Shown here: positions 1 to 7,234 of the stretch, piece after piece | How positions within the stretch are numbered: the stretch's first letter is position 1 | Layout: each line of letters begins with the position of its first letter | Assembly: GCA_025924755.1 (NCBI GenBank) | Contig: JAICHT010000050.1 | Span: 1 to 15,267, forward strand | DNA length: 15,267 nucleotides | Source: Chitinophagaceae bacterium | GTDB lineage: Bacteria > Bacteroidota > Bacteroidia > Chitinophagales > Chitinophagaceae | Direction of reading: 5' to 3' | Program-made: the position numbers and the translations under genes | The notes under the pieces: model-generated | What the model saw: only the letters and a program-made list of their open reading frames with translations | Told to the model about the DNA's origin: nothing | Databases searched by the model: none

Positions 1-1
1 A

Positions 2-748
2 AAGAAGTATGATTTTTTATCTGGTCAGTTTATCTGGACAGGCTTCGATTATATAGGTGAACCTACACCTTATCCCTGGCCGGCCCGTTCGTCTTATTTT
101 GGTATCATCGATTTGGCTGGTTTTCCTAAAGATATCTATTACATGTATCAAAGCGAATGGACAAATAAGCCGGTGCTGCATATCTTTCCGCATTGGAACT
201 GGACCCCTGGACAAACAATAGATATATGGGCTTATTACAATAATGCGGATGAAGTAGAATTATTTTTAAACGGAAAGTCATTAGGCACTAAAAGAAAAAA
301 TGGTGATGATTTACATGTAATGTGGCGAACCACTTTTACACCAGGTACATTAAAAGCGGTATCAAGAAAGGGGGGCAAAGTAGTATTAACGAAAGAAATT
401 CATACAGCAGATAAACCGGTAAAAATTGAATTGGTTGCCGATAGGAAAAGAATAAAAGCGGATGGCAAAGACCTATCGTTTGTTACGGTAAAAGTTACTG
501 ATGCTAATGGTAATTTGGTTCCGGATGCAGCTAATTTAATTAAGTTTACTATATCCGGCCCTGGCTTTATTGCAGGTATGGATAACGGAAGCGAGACGGA
601 CCTGGAATCGTTCAAAGGAAGCAGCCATACTGCATTTAACGGCCTTGCACTGGCAATCATACAATCTAACGGTAGCGCAGGTACGATTTATCTAAAGGCT
701 GCCGCAGATGGATTGCAGCCGTCAACCATTACTATCAATACAAAATAA
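2..748 (+). CDS. GH2 beta-galactosidase, C-terminal part (5' end outside window)
   Basis: The reading frame is open from base 2 to the stop at 746-748, giving 248 visible residues of a larger enzyme. The first residues (FLSGQFIWTGFDYIGEPTPY, about 5-24) are the end of the GH2 catalytic barrel as found in Bacteroidota beta-galactosidases. Next comes a beta-rich stretch with VELFLNGKSLG, typical of the DUF4982-type domain, then an Ig-like C-terminal GH2 domain of the kind that includes VTVKVTDANGNLVP. Both catalytic glutamates should lie upstream of the window and cannot be checked. Family role: hydrolysis of terminal beta-galactosides (or related beta-glycosides) in the periplasm or at the surface. 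The GH27 gene starts 34 bp downstream on the same strand, so co-transcription is likely. Family assignment is secure; exact substrate is not. Confidence 0.88.
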   Translation, partial: KKYDFLSGQFIWTGFDYIGEPTPYPWPARSSYFGIIDLAGFPKDIYYMYQSEWTNKPVLHIFPHWNWTPGQTIDIWAYYNNADEVELFLNGKSLGTKRKNGDDLHVMWRTTFTPGTLKAVSRKGGKVVLTKEIHTADKPVKIELVADRKRIKADGKDLSFVTVKVTDANGNLVPDAANLIKFTISGPGFIAGMDNGSETDLESFKGSSHTAFNGLALAIIQSNGSAGTIYLKAAADGLQPSTITINTK

Positions 749-782
749 TATATTCGTCAACTAAAAACTATCAACGAAAATC

Positions 783-1985
783 ATGAAAAAGTCTTGCCTT
801 ATTCTATTTGCTTTTTTATCGCTCCACACCTTTGCTCAAAAGTTTGAAGGGCTGGCGCTTACGCCGCCAATGGGCTGGAACAGTTGGAATACTTTTGCTA
901 CCCATATCAACGAAAAACTGGTGATGGAAATGGCCGATGCCATGGTCTCGTCTGGTATGAAGGATGCGGGTTATACGTATTTAGTATTGGATGATGCCTG
1001 GATGGCGAAAGAGAGAGACAGCGGTGGAAACATCATTGCAGACCCGCAAAGATTTCCGCACGGTATGAAATATATAGCCGATTATGTGCATAGCAAAGGA
1101 TTGAAATTTGGACTATATAATTGCGCCGGCACCAGAACCTGTGCCGATTATCCGGGTACAAGAGGATATGAATACCAGGATGCCCGCTTTTATGCTTCGC
1201 AAGATGTGGATTATTTGAAATTTGACTGGTGTAATACCAAAGGCATTAATGCCGAAGAAGCTTATACTACCATGAGCAAAGCGTTAAAGGCAGCCGGTCG
1301 TCCTATTGTGTTTAGCTTATGCGAATGGGGTACTAATAAGCCCTGGCAATGGGCAGAAAGTGTAGGGCATTTATGGCGTACTACCGGCGATATCGGCAAT
1401 GTGTTTGCAGGCGATAAGAAGTATGGCGACTGGTCGGCCTTAGGTGTATTGCATATAATTGATATGCAGGATAGCTTACGTAAATATGCCGGCCCTGGCC
1501 ATTGGAACGACCCTGATATGCTGGAAGTGGGAAATGGATTAACTGAAAGTGAAAACCGGGCACATTTTGCTATGTGGTGCATGCTCGCTGCCCCGTTAAT
1601 TGCCGGTAATGATATCCGGAAAATGGATGCTTCGACGCATGATATTTTAACCAACAAAGATGTCATTGCTATAGACCAGGATTCCTTAGGCATTGAAGGA
1701 TTTCGGTATGCTACAAAAGATAGTGTTGAAACATGGTTTAAACCATTGAAGAATGGCGATTGGGCAGTGTGCTTTTTAAATACATCCAACGCACCGCAGA
1801 AAGTAGCTTTTAAGTGGAAAGAAGAAGCCGTAAACGATACACTTTCTAACCGGCAACTGGATGCAAAAACTACAACGTATCAACTGCGAAACTTATGGAC
1901 AAAGAAAAGTGCAGGTACTACCAAAAAAGATTTATCTGCTACCGTTCCGCCGCATGATGTATTGCTGCTACGGCTTACGAAATAA
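783..1985 (+). CDS. Secreted GH27 alpha-galactosidase
   Basis: This 400-residue protein has a signal peptide (hydrophobic core 4-17, probable cleavage near HTFA-Q at 18-19) and the full GH27 pattern. TPPMGWNSWNTF lies at 27-38 and the galactose-binding LDDAWM at 69-74. The nucleophile is D148 in YLKFDWC and the acid/base is D203 in WRTTGDI. C120 and C150 match the family disulfide next to the nucleophile. The Cys usual in the LDDCW motif is Ala here, and its N-terminal partner is also absent, so one common disulfide is simply missing. A C-terminal beta-sandwich follows from about 310. It should release terminal alpha-1,6-galactose from galactomannan, galacto-oligosaccharides or similar chains, consistent with the beta-galactosidase just upstream. 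The gene ends at a strong terminator. Confidence 0.95.
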   Translation: MKKSCLILFAFLSLHTFAQKFEGLALTPPMGWNSWNTFATHINEKLVMEMADAMVSSGMKDAGYTYLVLDDAWMAKERDSGGNIIADPQRFPHGMKYIADYVHSKGLKFGLYNCAGTRTCADYPGTRGYEYQDARFYASQDVDYLKFDWCNTKGINAEEAYTTMSKALKAAGRPIVFSLCEWGTNKPWQWAESVGHLWRTTGDIGNVFAGDKKYGDWSALGVLHIIDMQDSLRKYAGPGHWNDPDMLEVGNGLTESENRAHFAMWCMLAAPLIAGNDIRKMDASTHDILTNKDVIAIDQDSLGIEGFRYATKDSVETWFKPLKNGDWAVCFLNTSNAPQKVAFKWKEEAVNDTLSNRQLDAKTTTYQLRNLWTKKSAGTTKKDLSATVPPHDVLLLRLTK

Positions 1986-2002
1986 AAAGTAAATGTGAAA
2001 TG

Positions 2003-2041
2003 AAATGCCTTGAATGCTACTATAGTGTTCAAGGCATTTTT
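2003..2041. terminator. Bidirectional intrinsic terminator between convergent genes
   Basis: A 12-bp perfect inverted repeat (arms 2003-2014 and 2028-2039, core TGCCTTGAA / TTCAAGGCA) can extend into the loop with two G-U and three standard pairs. It is followed by a T run on the plus strand and by T-rich sequence on the minus strand. It sits between the stop of the alpha-galactosidase and the stop of the convergent aldo/keto reductase, so it can end both transcripts. Confidence 0.88.
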
Positions 2042-2043
2042 GC

Positions 2044-3027
2044 TTAATAGTGTCCCCGGATTTGCGGCTTTATTTTTTGATCGTACAACTGCCTTAACTG
2101 CTGGTGTATGCCGTCTGTCAATTGCGGTAATGAAGAAGACTCCATATTGCTTTGTACTTGCGAAATTTTTGAAGCGCCGGGTATAACGGTTGTCACCTCA
2201 GGATGATCGAGTATCCACCGTATGGCACATTGCGCCAGGCGATGATCGGGCAGCAGTGCCGCCATTTCTTTTGATAATTTTATGCCTTCGTTAAACTGGA
2301 TTCCGGAAAAGGTTTCACCAGCGTTGAACGCTTGTCCGTCCCTGTTGAAATTGCGGTGATCGTTTGGTGCAAAAGTGGTTTGTTCATTGAATTTACCTGT
2401 AAGCAATCCGCTGGCTAATGGCACCCGAACAATAATCGCCACACCTTTTTCTTTTGCTTTTGCAAATACTTCGTCGGCCACATGCTGGCGAAATAAATTA
2501 AAGATAATTTGTAGCGATGCCAGCCCTTCCTGTTCCAGGCATATCGATGCTTCTTCACTGGTTTCTACGCTAGCACCCCAGTAGCGGATCAATCCTTCTT
2601 GCTGGAGTTTTCTGAAATGATTAAACACATTGCCAGAGCGGAGTTCTTCTGTAGGTATGCAATGCAATTGCTCTAAAAACAATAGCTGCTGATTTAAATG
2701 GCGTAACGAATCTTCAATATTGCGGCGCATACCATCGTACGTAAAGTTTTGCGGCCAACCATTTTCTTTATCGCTTCTTCGCCCAAGCTTGGTAGCCACA
2801 TAAATCTCTTTATTTGTTGACTTCAAAAATTTGCCTACAATCGTTTCACTAATACCCATACCATACACATCTGCCGTATCAATAAAATTTCCACCAGACG
2901 CCACAAATTGGTTCAAAATGCCAAAGGCTTCTTCTTCGTTTACTACGCCCCAATCAGCACTGCCTAACTGCCAGGTTCCCAAACCCACTTCTGATACTTG
3001 TGCTTCTTTAAATAACCGGTATTTCAT
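2044..3027 (-). CDS. Aldo/keto reductase
   Basis: This 327-residue cytosolic protein has the complete AKR catalytic tetrad: D50 and Y55 in FIDTADVYG, K80 in VATKLGRR and H122 in EQLHC. GLGTWQLG (15-22) is the usual first strand and turn of the barrel. IPGASKISQVQSN (282-294) is the NADPH phosphate-binding segment. The family reduces aldehydes or ketones, or oxidises sugars, with NADP(H). The subfamily is the one often annotated as general stress protein 69 or as an oxidoreductase next to sugar genes; the substrate cannot be read from sequence. The gene is convergent with the alpha-galactosidase and divergent from the GH9 gene, with which it shares a 143-bp intergenic region. The single ATG at 3027 gives full family length. 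Confidence 0.93.
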   Translation of the reverse strand: MKYRLFKEAQVSEVGLGTWQLGSADWGVVNEEEAFGILNQFVASGGNFIDTADVYGMGISETIVGKFLKSTNKEIYVATKLGRRSDKENGWPQNFTYDGMRRNIEDSLRHLNQQLLFLEQLHCIPTEELRSGNVFNHFRKLQQEGLIRYWGASVETSEEASICLEQEGLASLQIIFNLFRQHVADEVFAKAKEKGVAIIVRVPLASGLLTGKFNEQTTFAPNDHRNFNRDGQAFNAGETFSGIQFNEGIKLSKEMAALLPDHRLAQCAIRWILDHPEVTTVIPGASKISQVQSNMESSSLPQLTDGIHQQLRQLYDQKIKPQIRGHY

Positions 3028-3053
3028 ATTACTTACATTTTGTAGTTAAGATA

Positions 3054-3065
3054 TGCATATATGCA
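3054..3065. promoter_or_regulatory. 12-bp palindrome in divergent promoter region (operator candidate)
   Basis: TGCATATATGCA is a perfect palindrome 27 bp upstream of the aldo/keto reductase start and 105 bp upstream of the GH9 start. Its position between divergent genes fits a dimeric repressor or activator site, but AT-rich palindromes also arise by chance and no matching regulator is known. Confidence 0.25.
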
Positions 3066-3131
3066 ATCATCATGCGCTAAAAATAATTAAGTGTTGAATA
3101 ATAAATAGCTGTATTTCTTTTTTCAGTTAAT

Positions 3132-3139
3132 TACATTTG
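3132..3139 (+). promoter_or_regulatory. Bacteroidota-type -7 box for the GH9 gene
   Basis: TACATTTG matches the TAnnTTTG -7 consensus of the Bacteroidota primary sigma factor exactly and lies 31 bp upstream of the GH9 ATG. No convincing TTG or TTTG -33 element is found 18-23 bp upstream, so this is a candidate only. Confidence 0.35.
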
Positions 3140-3170
3140 AGACCTTATTCAAACGCAACGCAAACGCTAT

Positions 3171-4931
3171 ATGAAATTAAAAAAGCTCCTGCTAATCTTT
3201 ATTGTTTTTTGTGTACATACTATATTAAAAGCGCAGCCATCCGAACAAATAAAACTTAACCAACTGGGCTTCTACCCGAATGCTGCAAAAATTGCCGTAG
3301 TTACCGGGGGTATTTCCGCCAGCAACTTTTATGTTCTTTCTGTTAATAAAAATGATACAGTATACAGGGGTAAGTTGAGCAATGAAAAGCAGTCTGCTTA
3401 TTCCTCCACCAAAACAAAAATAGCGGACTTCAGTGCCTGCCAAAAAAAAGGGATGTATATAGTATACGTACCGGGCGTGGGAAACTCTTACACCTTTGCA
3501 ATTGGGGATAATGTAAATCATGCAGCAGCGGTTGCCACTTTAAAAGGATACTATTTTATTCGCTCCGATATGCAGTTGGATGCGCAGTATGCCGGTAAGT
3601 GGGCACGTGCAGCCGGTCATCCCGATACGGCTGTTTTGATTCATCCTTCTGCTGCCAGCGCACAGCGTCCGGAGGGTACTAAAATTTCAACACCAGGTGG
3701 TTGGTATGATGCCGGCGATTATAATAAATATGTAGTAAACAGCGGCATCAGCACCGGCACTTTATTATCGGCTTATGAAGATTTTCCTGCTTATTTTGAT
3801 ACGCTGAAAACCAATATTCCGGAAAGCGGCGATGCCGTACCAGATATATTAAATGAAGCCTTGTATAACCTGCGCTGGATGCTTACAATGCAGGACCCGA
3901 ACGATGGAGGCGTATATAACAAATGCACCAATGCTGCTTTTGATGGAATGGTAATGCCCGGCGTAACCAAACTGCCACGCTATGTGGTGCAAAAGGGTAC
4001 GGCAGCTGCTTTAGATCTGGCAGCGGTTGCTGCACAAGCCAGCCGCATTTTTAAAAAGTATGAGAAACAGCTTCCTGGCTTAAGTGACAGTTGCTTAGCG
4101 GCGGCTACAAAAGCGTGGCAGTGGGCTCAAAAAAACCCGGCAATGGAGTACAATCAAAATGCCATTAACCTACAATACGAACCTAAGATTACCACTGGTG
4201 CCTATGGCGATAAAAACTTTAAAGATGAATGGTTTTGGGCGGCTTCCGAATTATTTGCTACTACTGCAAACAAAAGTTTTTATGATACGGTATATAGCCG
4301 GATGAACGACACTTTAACCCTGCCCTCCTGGAACGATGTTCGGATGTTGGGTTGTTATACCTTATTGCGAAAAAAGGCCATACTGCCGGCATATGCAGCC
4401 AATATGGTGCAAACATTTAAAGAGCGTTTAATAAGGTTTGCCGATAACTATATACCTCATGTATCCCAAAGTGCATTCGGTACTATTATGGGACAATCAA
4501 AAAAAGATTTTATCTGGGGCGGTAATGCTACGGCAGCCAATGAAGGCATTGTATTGCTTAATGCTTATTTACAGACCGGCAATAAAAAGTATGTGGATTA
4601 TGCATTAACCAACCTCGATTATTTATTAGGAAGAAACGCCACCGGCTATTGTTTTGTTACTGGTATTGGCACCAAATCTACTATGCATCCACACCACCGT
4701 CCGTCTGTGGCAGATGGTGTAGACGATCCGGTTCCGGGCTTGCTGGCAGGTGGTCCCAATCCGGGCAGACAGGACGGTTGCCATTATGATTTTTTTGAGC
4801 CGGAAACAGCATATTCAGATATCAGTTGTGCCTATGCTTCCAACGAAATTGCTATTAACTGGAATGCGCCAATAGTATACTTGGCCAATGCTATAGAAGC
4901 TTTACAAAAAAAAGTAAGTTATTGGAAGTAG
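3171..4931 (+). CDS. Secreted GH9 cellulase / endoglucanase
   Basis: This 586-residue protein begins with a signal peptide (hydrophobic 5-18, likely cleavage near LKAQ at 19-22, no lipobox Cys). An N-terminal Ig-like domain of the CelD_N type follows, marked by IKLNQLGFYPNAAKIAVV (27-44). The GH9 (alpha/alpha)6 barrel starts at about 118. Family residues are all present: D180 and D183 in WYDAGDYNKY activate the water, H508 lies in MHPHHRPS, D550 in YSD, and E559 in SNEIAINWNAP is the catalytic acid. No C-terminal carbohydrate-binding module or T9SS sorting domain is seen. GH9 enzymes invert beta-1,4-glucan bonds (cellulose, mixed-linkage glucan, xyloglucan); endo versus exo action cannot be told. 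It is divergent from the aldo/keto reductase and is followed by its own terminator. Confidence 0.94.
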   Translation: MKLKKLLLIFIVFCVHTILKAQPSEQIKLNQLGFYPNAAKIAVVTGGISASNFYVLSVNKNDTVYRGKLSNEKQSAYSSTKTKIADFSACQKKGMYIVYVPGVGNSYTFAIGDNVNHAAAVATLKGYYFIRSDMQLDAQYAGKWARAAGHPDTAVLIHPSAASAQRPEGTKISTPGGWYDAGDYNKYVVNSGISTGTLLSAYEDFPAYFDTLKTNIPESGDAVPDILNEALYNLRWMLTMQDPNDGGVYNKCTNAAFDGMVMPGVTKLPRYVVQKGTAAALDLAAVAAQASRIFKKYEKQLPGLSDSCLAAATKAWQWAQKNPAMEYNQNAINLQYEPKITTGAYGDKNFKDEWFWAASELFATTANKSFYDTVYSRMNDTLTLPSWNDVRMLGCYTLLRKKAILPAYAANMVQTFKERLIRFADNYIPHVSQSAFGTIMGQSKKDFIWGGNATAANEGIVLLNAYLQTGNKKYVDYALTNLDYLLGRNATGYCFVTGIGTKSTMHPHHRPSVADGVDDPVPGLLAGGPNPGRQDGCHYDFFEPETAYSDISCAYASNEIAINWNAPIVYLANAIEALQKKVSYWK

Positions 4932-4972
4932 CCTGTTGTTATTTTATATATTTTATTTTTAAATTTTCTACC

Positions 4973-5001
4973 ATTGCACACTTGTTCAGTGTGCAATTTT
5001 G
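4973..5001 (+). terminator. Intrinsic terminator of the GH9 gene
   Basis: A 10-bp stem (arms 4973-4982 and 4988-4997, core TTGCACAC / GTGTGCAA) with a 5-nt loop is followed directly by TTTTGTTT. It lies 41 bp after the GH9 stop on the same strand. Confidence 0.85.
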
Positions 5002-5022
5002 TTTACAAAAGCTGTTTGTAAA
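5002..5022. repeat. Second inverted repeat directly after the GH9 terminator
   Basis: TTTACAAA (5002-5009) and TTTGTAAA (5015-5022) form an 8-bp AT-rich stem around a 5-nt loop. It abuts the GH9 terminator. It may be a back-up 3' structure or chance. Confidence 0.4.
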
Positions 5023-5390
5023 TTGGTGTATATGTCAATTTGATGAAGCAATTGTTATGTATAAAACTTCTATATCCCAATATACCAGCATAAATATCTA
5101 TGAGTAAGAAACGGGTTGGGCATTATAAAAGTATTTGAACCAAACGCTTTACTATCAAGGCTTTCGCTGCGTTATGTTCCGCTTTGCCATCAACAAACGC
5201 CTTATAAGTTGTGTTGTACTTTAGTAAATCCAACATTAGTTTTGTTCTCAGATCATTTAAATGCTACGTAACGATATCAATACTTTTAAGTAGCGTCACT
5301 ATCAGATTGCTCCTCGCTATTGCTTGCCCCACACGATTGCTGCTCATAGTAAATTTTTCTCGCAATTTTTAAACTTTAAAAGTCATTATT

Positions 5391-5819
5391 ATGAAAACGC
5401 CAAACAAAAGCAATCGCAGCCACGCCATTACAAACATGTTGAAACCCGCGGCTTTCGCTGCTCTTTTCTTATTTGTTTTTACTACTTCCGATGTACATGC
5501 GGCAAATAAAATACCTGCACCGCCTGTAGAAATCAAGTATCTGGGCAGTTTAAATTATAAGCCGGTATTTGAAATTAACTTCGACAACCAGGACGGTGAA
5601 GATGTGTATTTAACGCTTAAAGATGAGGATGGTAATGTTATTTATTCGGATATCGTAAAGGATAAAAAGTATTCCAGGAAAATACAGTTGGATAACAGCG
5701 AACTATACAATATGAAATTAACGCTGAACCTGCGCTCTAAAAAGATCAACGAATCGCAAAATTTTAGTGTCAATTCCAACACCCGTATTGTAGAAAATGT
5801 AGAAGTAGTAAAACTTTAG
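5391..5819 (+). CDS. Small secreted protein of unknown function
   Basis: This 142-residue protein has a long N-region, a hydrophobic core at about 18-32 and a signal-peptidase site near VHA-AN (35-39). The mature part of about 105 residues alternates hydrophobic and polar residues (VEIKYLGSLNYKPVFEINFD, then VYLTLKDEDGNVIY and YSRKIQL), which suggests a small all-beta, Ig-like fold. I recall similar short secreted proteins of this pattern in Chitinophagaceae genomes, annotated hypothetical; this is memory, not a search. The ATG at 5391 is preceded by A/T-rich sequence; an alternative ATG at codon 16 (5436) would still leave a full signal peptide. The gene stands alone and ends at a strong terminator. 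It is probably periplasmic; no catalytic motif is visible. Confidence 0.8.
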   Translation: MKTPNKSNRSHAITNMLKPAAFAALFLFVFTTSDVHAANKIPAPPVEIKYLGSLNYKPVFEINFDNQDGEDVYLTLKDEDGNVIYSDIVKDKKYSRKIQLDNSELYNMKLTLNLRSKKINESQNFSVNSNTRIVENVEVVKL

Positions 5820-5873
5820 TAAAGAAACGCTGTTCCTTATCTGTGTGAAACAGATCCCTAAACTAATGCTCCG

Positions 5874-5901
5874 GCCCAGGTACAAATACCTGGGCTTTTT
5901 A
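5874..5901 (+). terminator. Intrinsic terminator of the small secreted protein gene
   Basis: GCCCAGGTA (5874-5882) and TACCTGGGC (5887-5895) form a perfect 9-bp stem with a CAAA tetraloop, followed by TTTTT. It lies 54 bp after the stop. A lesser hairpin (ATCTGT / ACAGAT, 5839-5855) precedes it. Confidence 0.92.
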
Positions 5902-5948
5902 CATTACTATTGCTTCTATATCTTCTAAAATAATTTTGTCATAAATAC

Positions 5949-5990
5949 CTGCCAGATTTATAAGGATATTCAAAAGGAATCTGCCAGATT
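5949..5990. repeat. Pair of 10-bp direct repeats upstream of the 6110 gene
   Basis: CTGCCAGATT occurs at 5949-5958 and again at 5981-5990. The copies are 32 bp apart start to start, close to three helical turns, in an AT-rich region that otherwise holds no gene. This spacing would suit two regulator sites on one face of the helix. Function is inference. Confidence 0.35.
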
Positions 5991-6109
5991 ATCAGAACAT
6001 TTCTTATACGTAATGTGTTGATTGCGCTATTGTTATTGTATCGTTATAATCACATGCCTGTATACTTTATGCATACAAATTGCAGTTAAAACAATATAAA
6101 ACATACAGT

Positions 6110-6505
6110 ATGAAAAAGCTATTTATAATGTTGTTTGCAATAGGAGCGGCCTTTGGTGCTTTTGCGCAACGCCACGGTCATGCAGGTGGGTATCATTACA
6201 GCAGGCCAAGGGTAGTAATTGTGGGAGTGAGTGGTTATTCGCCTTTTTACCCGAGCTACGGTTTTGGATACAATCCATTTTATGGGTATCCTTATGCAAA
6301 TATGTATCGTCCGAGACCCTCAAAATTGGATTTGGAAATAGAAGATATCAAAAATGATTACCAGGATAAAATATGGTCTGTAAAGCACGATAAAACCATA
6401 TCCCGCCAGGAAAGAAAGCAGCAAGTGCACCAGTTGAAACATGAGCGGGAAGAAGCAGTTATTGAAGCTAAAAGAGACTACTATAAACCTGAAGACCGGT
6501 CGTAA
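6110..6505 (+). CDS. Small secreted protein, aromatic/Gly-rich segment plus charged helix
   Basis: The ATG at 6110 gives 131 residues starting MKKLFIMLFAIGAAFGAFAQ, a clean signal peptide cleaved near residue 19 or 20. A TTG 30 bases upstream would only add residues ahead of the signal peptide, so the ATG is preferred. Residues 22-36 are His/Gly/Tyr-rich. Residues 39-69 are rich in Gly, Tyr, Phe and Pro (GYSPFYPSYGFGYNPFYGYP) and look disordered. Residues 71-124 are strongly charged and should form a long amphipathic helix or coiled coil. Similar architecture is familiar from hypothetical secreted proteins of Bacteroidota. A role in the periplasm or bound to the envelope is guesswork. A bidirectional terminator follows. 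Confidence 0.8.
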   Translation: MKKLFIMLFAIGAAFGAFAQRHGHAGGYHYSRPRVVIVGVSGYSPFYPSYGFGYNPFYGYPYANMYRPRPSKLDLEIEDIKNDYQDKIWSVKHDKTISRQERKQQVHQLKHEREEAVIEAKRDYYKPEDRS

Positions 6506-6524
6506 CTCCTAATCTAAAAACCTT

Positions 6525-6547
6525 ACCCTGCTGCCGGCAGGGTTTTT
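6525..6547. terminator. Bidirectional terminator between convergent small genes
   Basis: A GC-rich stem (6525-6531 with 6537-6543, core CCCTGC / GCAGGG) is followed by TTTTT on the plus strand. On the minus strand the flanking AAAAA at 6516-6520 reads as a T run. It lies between the stops of the secreted protein gene and the small lipoprotein gene, so it can serve both. Confidence 0.85.
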
Positions 6548-6557
6548 ATTTACGCCT

Positions 6558-6776
6558 TTATTGTCTTCTGTATTTAGAAGAGTCTTTTGTTCGATTAATG
6601 ATTTTTTCATCTCTGGTACTATCAGTAGTTCTTCGGGGCACATTTATCTCTGCTTTTTCAGTGCCAAGCGTGCCGCTGGTAGTGGTTTGCGGATCGGGTT
6701 TAAAAGTGACGTGCTTTGAGTTGCTACAGGCCGTGATGCTTAATATCAATATGATCAGGAAAGTCAGATTCTTCAT
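6558..6776 (-). CDS. Small lipoprotein of unknown function
   Basis: This 72-residue protein has a short lipoprotein signal peptide: two N-terminal positions then Lys3, hydrophobic 4-13, and lipobox SITAC with the lipidated Cys at 17. The mature part of 56 residues is polar, rich in Thr, Lys, Asp and Arg, and probably disordered; no known domain is recognised. The ATG at 6776 is the natural start because the signal peptide begins there. The gene is convergent with the secreted protein gene and shares its terminator. It is short, but the lipobox placed exactly at the N-terminus and the terminator right after the stop argue that it is real. It should be anchored in the inner or outer membrane facing the periplasm. 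Confidence 0.7.
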   Translation of the reverse strand: MKNLTFLIILILSITACSNSKHVTFKPDPQTTTSGTLGTEKAEINVPRRTTDSTRDEKIINRTKDSSKYRRQ

Positions 6777-6940
6777 TATGTTATGTTTTAGCGTGTCTTT
6801 AATTGTATGCTAATTAAGTACCAGATAATAATAAAATGCTTTTTATCAATTCACATATCTGTCTCTGCTTTATAAATGTGTACCACGGCTTAGTAATTGC
6901 AACGCTACATTCTTATTCAACAGGCAAAAATTAATTAATT

Positions 6941-7162
6941 ATGAGCCAGGCATTTGTAAAAGAAAGCGATGAGCAATGGCTGCACGATATAGGGCCTACT
7001 CTCAATGCATTGATTGTATACCTTACCCGTCAAAATAACGGCATCAGGGTGTATGAAAAAAGAAGTTATATCCACCCGAAAATTAATAAAGAAGTGCACG
7101 ATATGAGCAACGGATTAAGTTATGCCAAAGATGAAGAGGGGAAGTGGTATATTATTGATTGA
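6941..7162 (+). CDS. Small conserved-looking cytosolic protein of unknown function
   Basis: This 73-residue protein has no signal peptide or membrane segment. Residues 10-31 (DEQWLHDIGPTLNALIVYLT) look helical and the C-terminal half (GIRVYEKRSYIHPKINKEVH, then LSYAKDEEGKWYIID) looks like a small beta-rich unit. I have a sense that short proteins with this wording (DEQWLHDI, PTLNALI, YLTR.NNGI, VYEK) occur widely in Bacteroidota as hypothetical proteins, but I cannot confirm it. The start ATG is preceded by an AT-rich leader (AAAAATTAATTAATT). It stands alone; no strong terminator follows, only short inverted repeats at 7205-7219. Confidence 0.72.
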   Translation: MSQAFVKESDEQWLHDIGPTLNALIVYLTRQNNGIRVYEKRSYIHPKINKEVHDMSNGLSYAKDEEGKWYIID

Positions 7163-7234
7163 TAAAATTCATATTTAAACTTAAGTCCTTTTTAAATAAG
7201 GTGTGCTTGAATTGCAAGCCAGGAGAAACAGTCG

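Larger units (their letters stand above)
4932..5390. other. 459-bp intergenic region with two hairpins, no convincing gene
   Basis: After the GH9 stop this region holds the terminator at 4973-5001 and a second hairpin at 5002-5022, then AT-rich sequence up to the small secreted protein gene. A short open frame over the start (to about 5107) is Phe/Cys/Ile-rich, crosses the terminator and looks like noise. A TAAATTTT box at 5350-5357, 7 of 8 to the Bacteroidota -7 consensus, with TTG at 5324-5326 (23 bp spacing) might serve the gene at 5391; this is weak. Nothing else was recognised. Confidence 0.6.

Noticed and set aside
1262..1789. Long minus-strand open frame inside the alpha-galactosidase
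   Set aside because: It is antisense to a region with intact GH27 catalytic motifs and shows no domain; a shadow of the real gene.
4922..5107. Short plus-strand open frame after the GH9 gene
   Set aside because: It overlaps the end of the GH9 gene, runs through its terminator and a second hairpin, and encodes a Phe/Ile/Cys-rich stretch without domain or signal features.
5159..5461. GGCTTTCGCTGC repeated at 5159-5170 and 5450-5461
   Set aside because: A 12-bp match is expected several times by chance in a 15-kb window, and one copy is within coding sequence.
5324..5509. Plus-strand open frame overlapping the start of the small secreted protein gene
   Set aside because: It is out of frame with a gene that has a clear signal peptide, has a basic, Ser/Cys-rich composition and no recognisable start context.
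6022..6050. TTGCGC, 17 bp, TATAAT upstream of the 6110 gene
   Set aside because: It resembles an E. coli sigma-70 promoter, but Bacteroidota primary sigma factors use a different consensus and the region is AT-rich, so the match is probably chance.
7205..7219. GCTTG-AATTG-CAAGC hairpin after the 73-residue protein gene
   Set aside because: Five base pairs with no T run; too weak to call a terminator.
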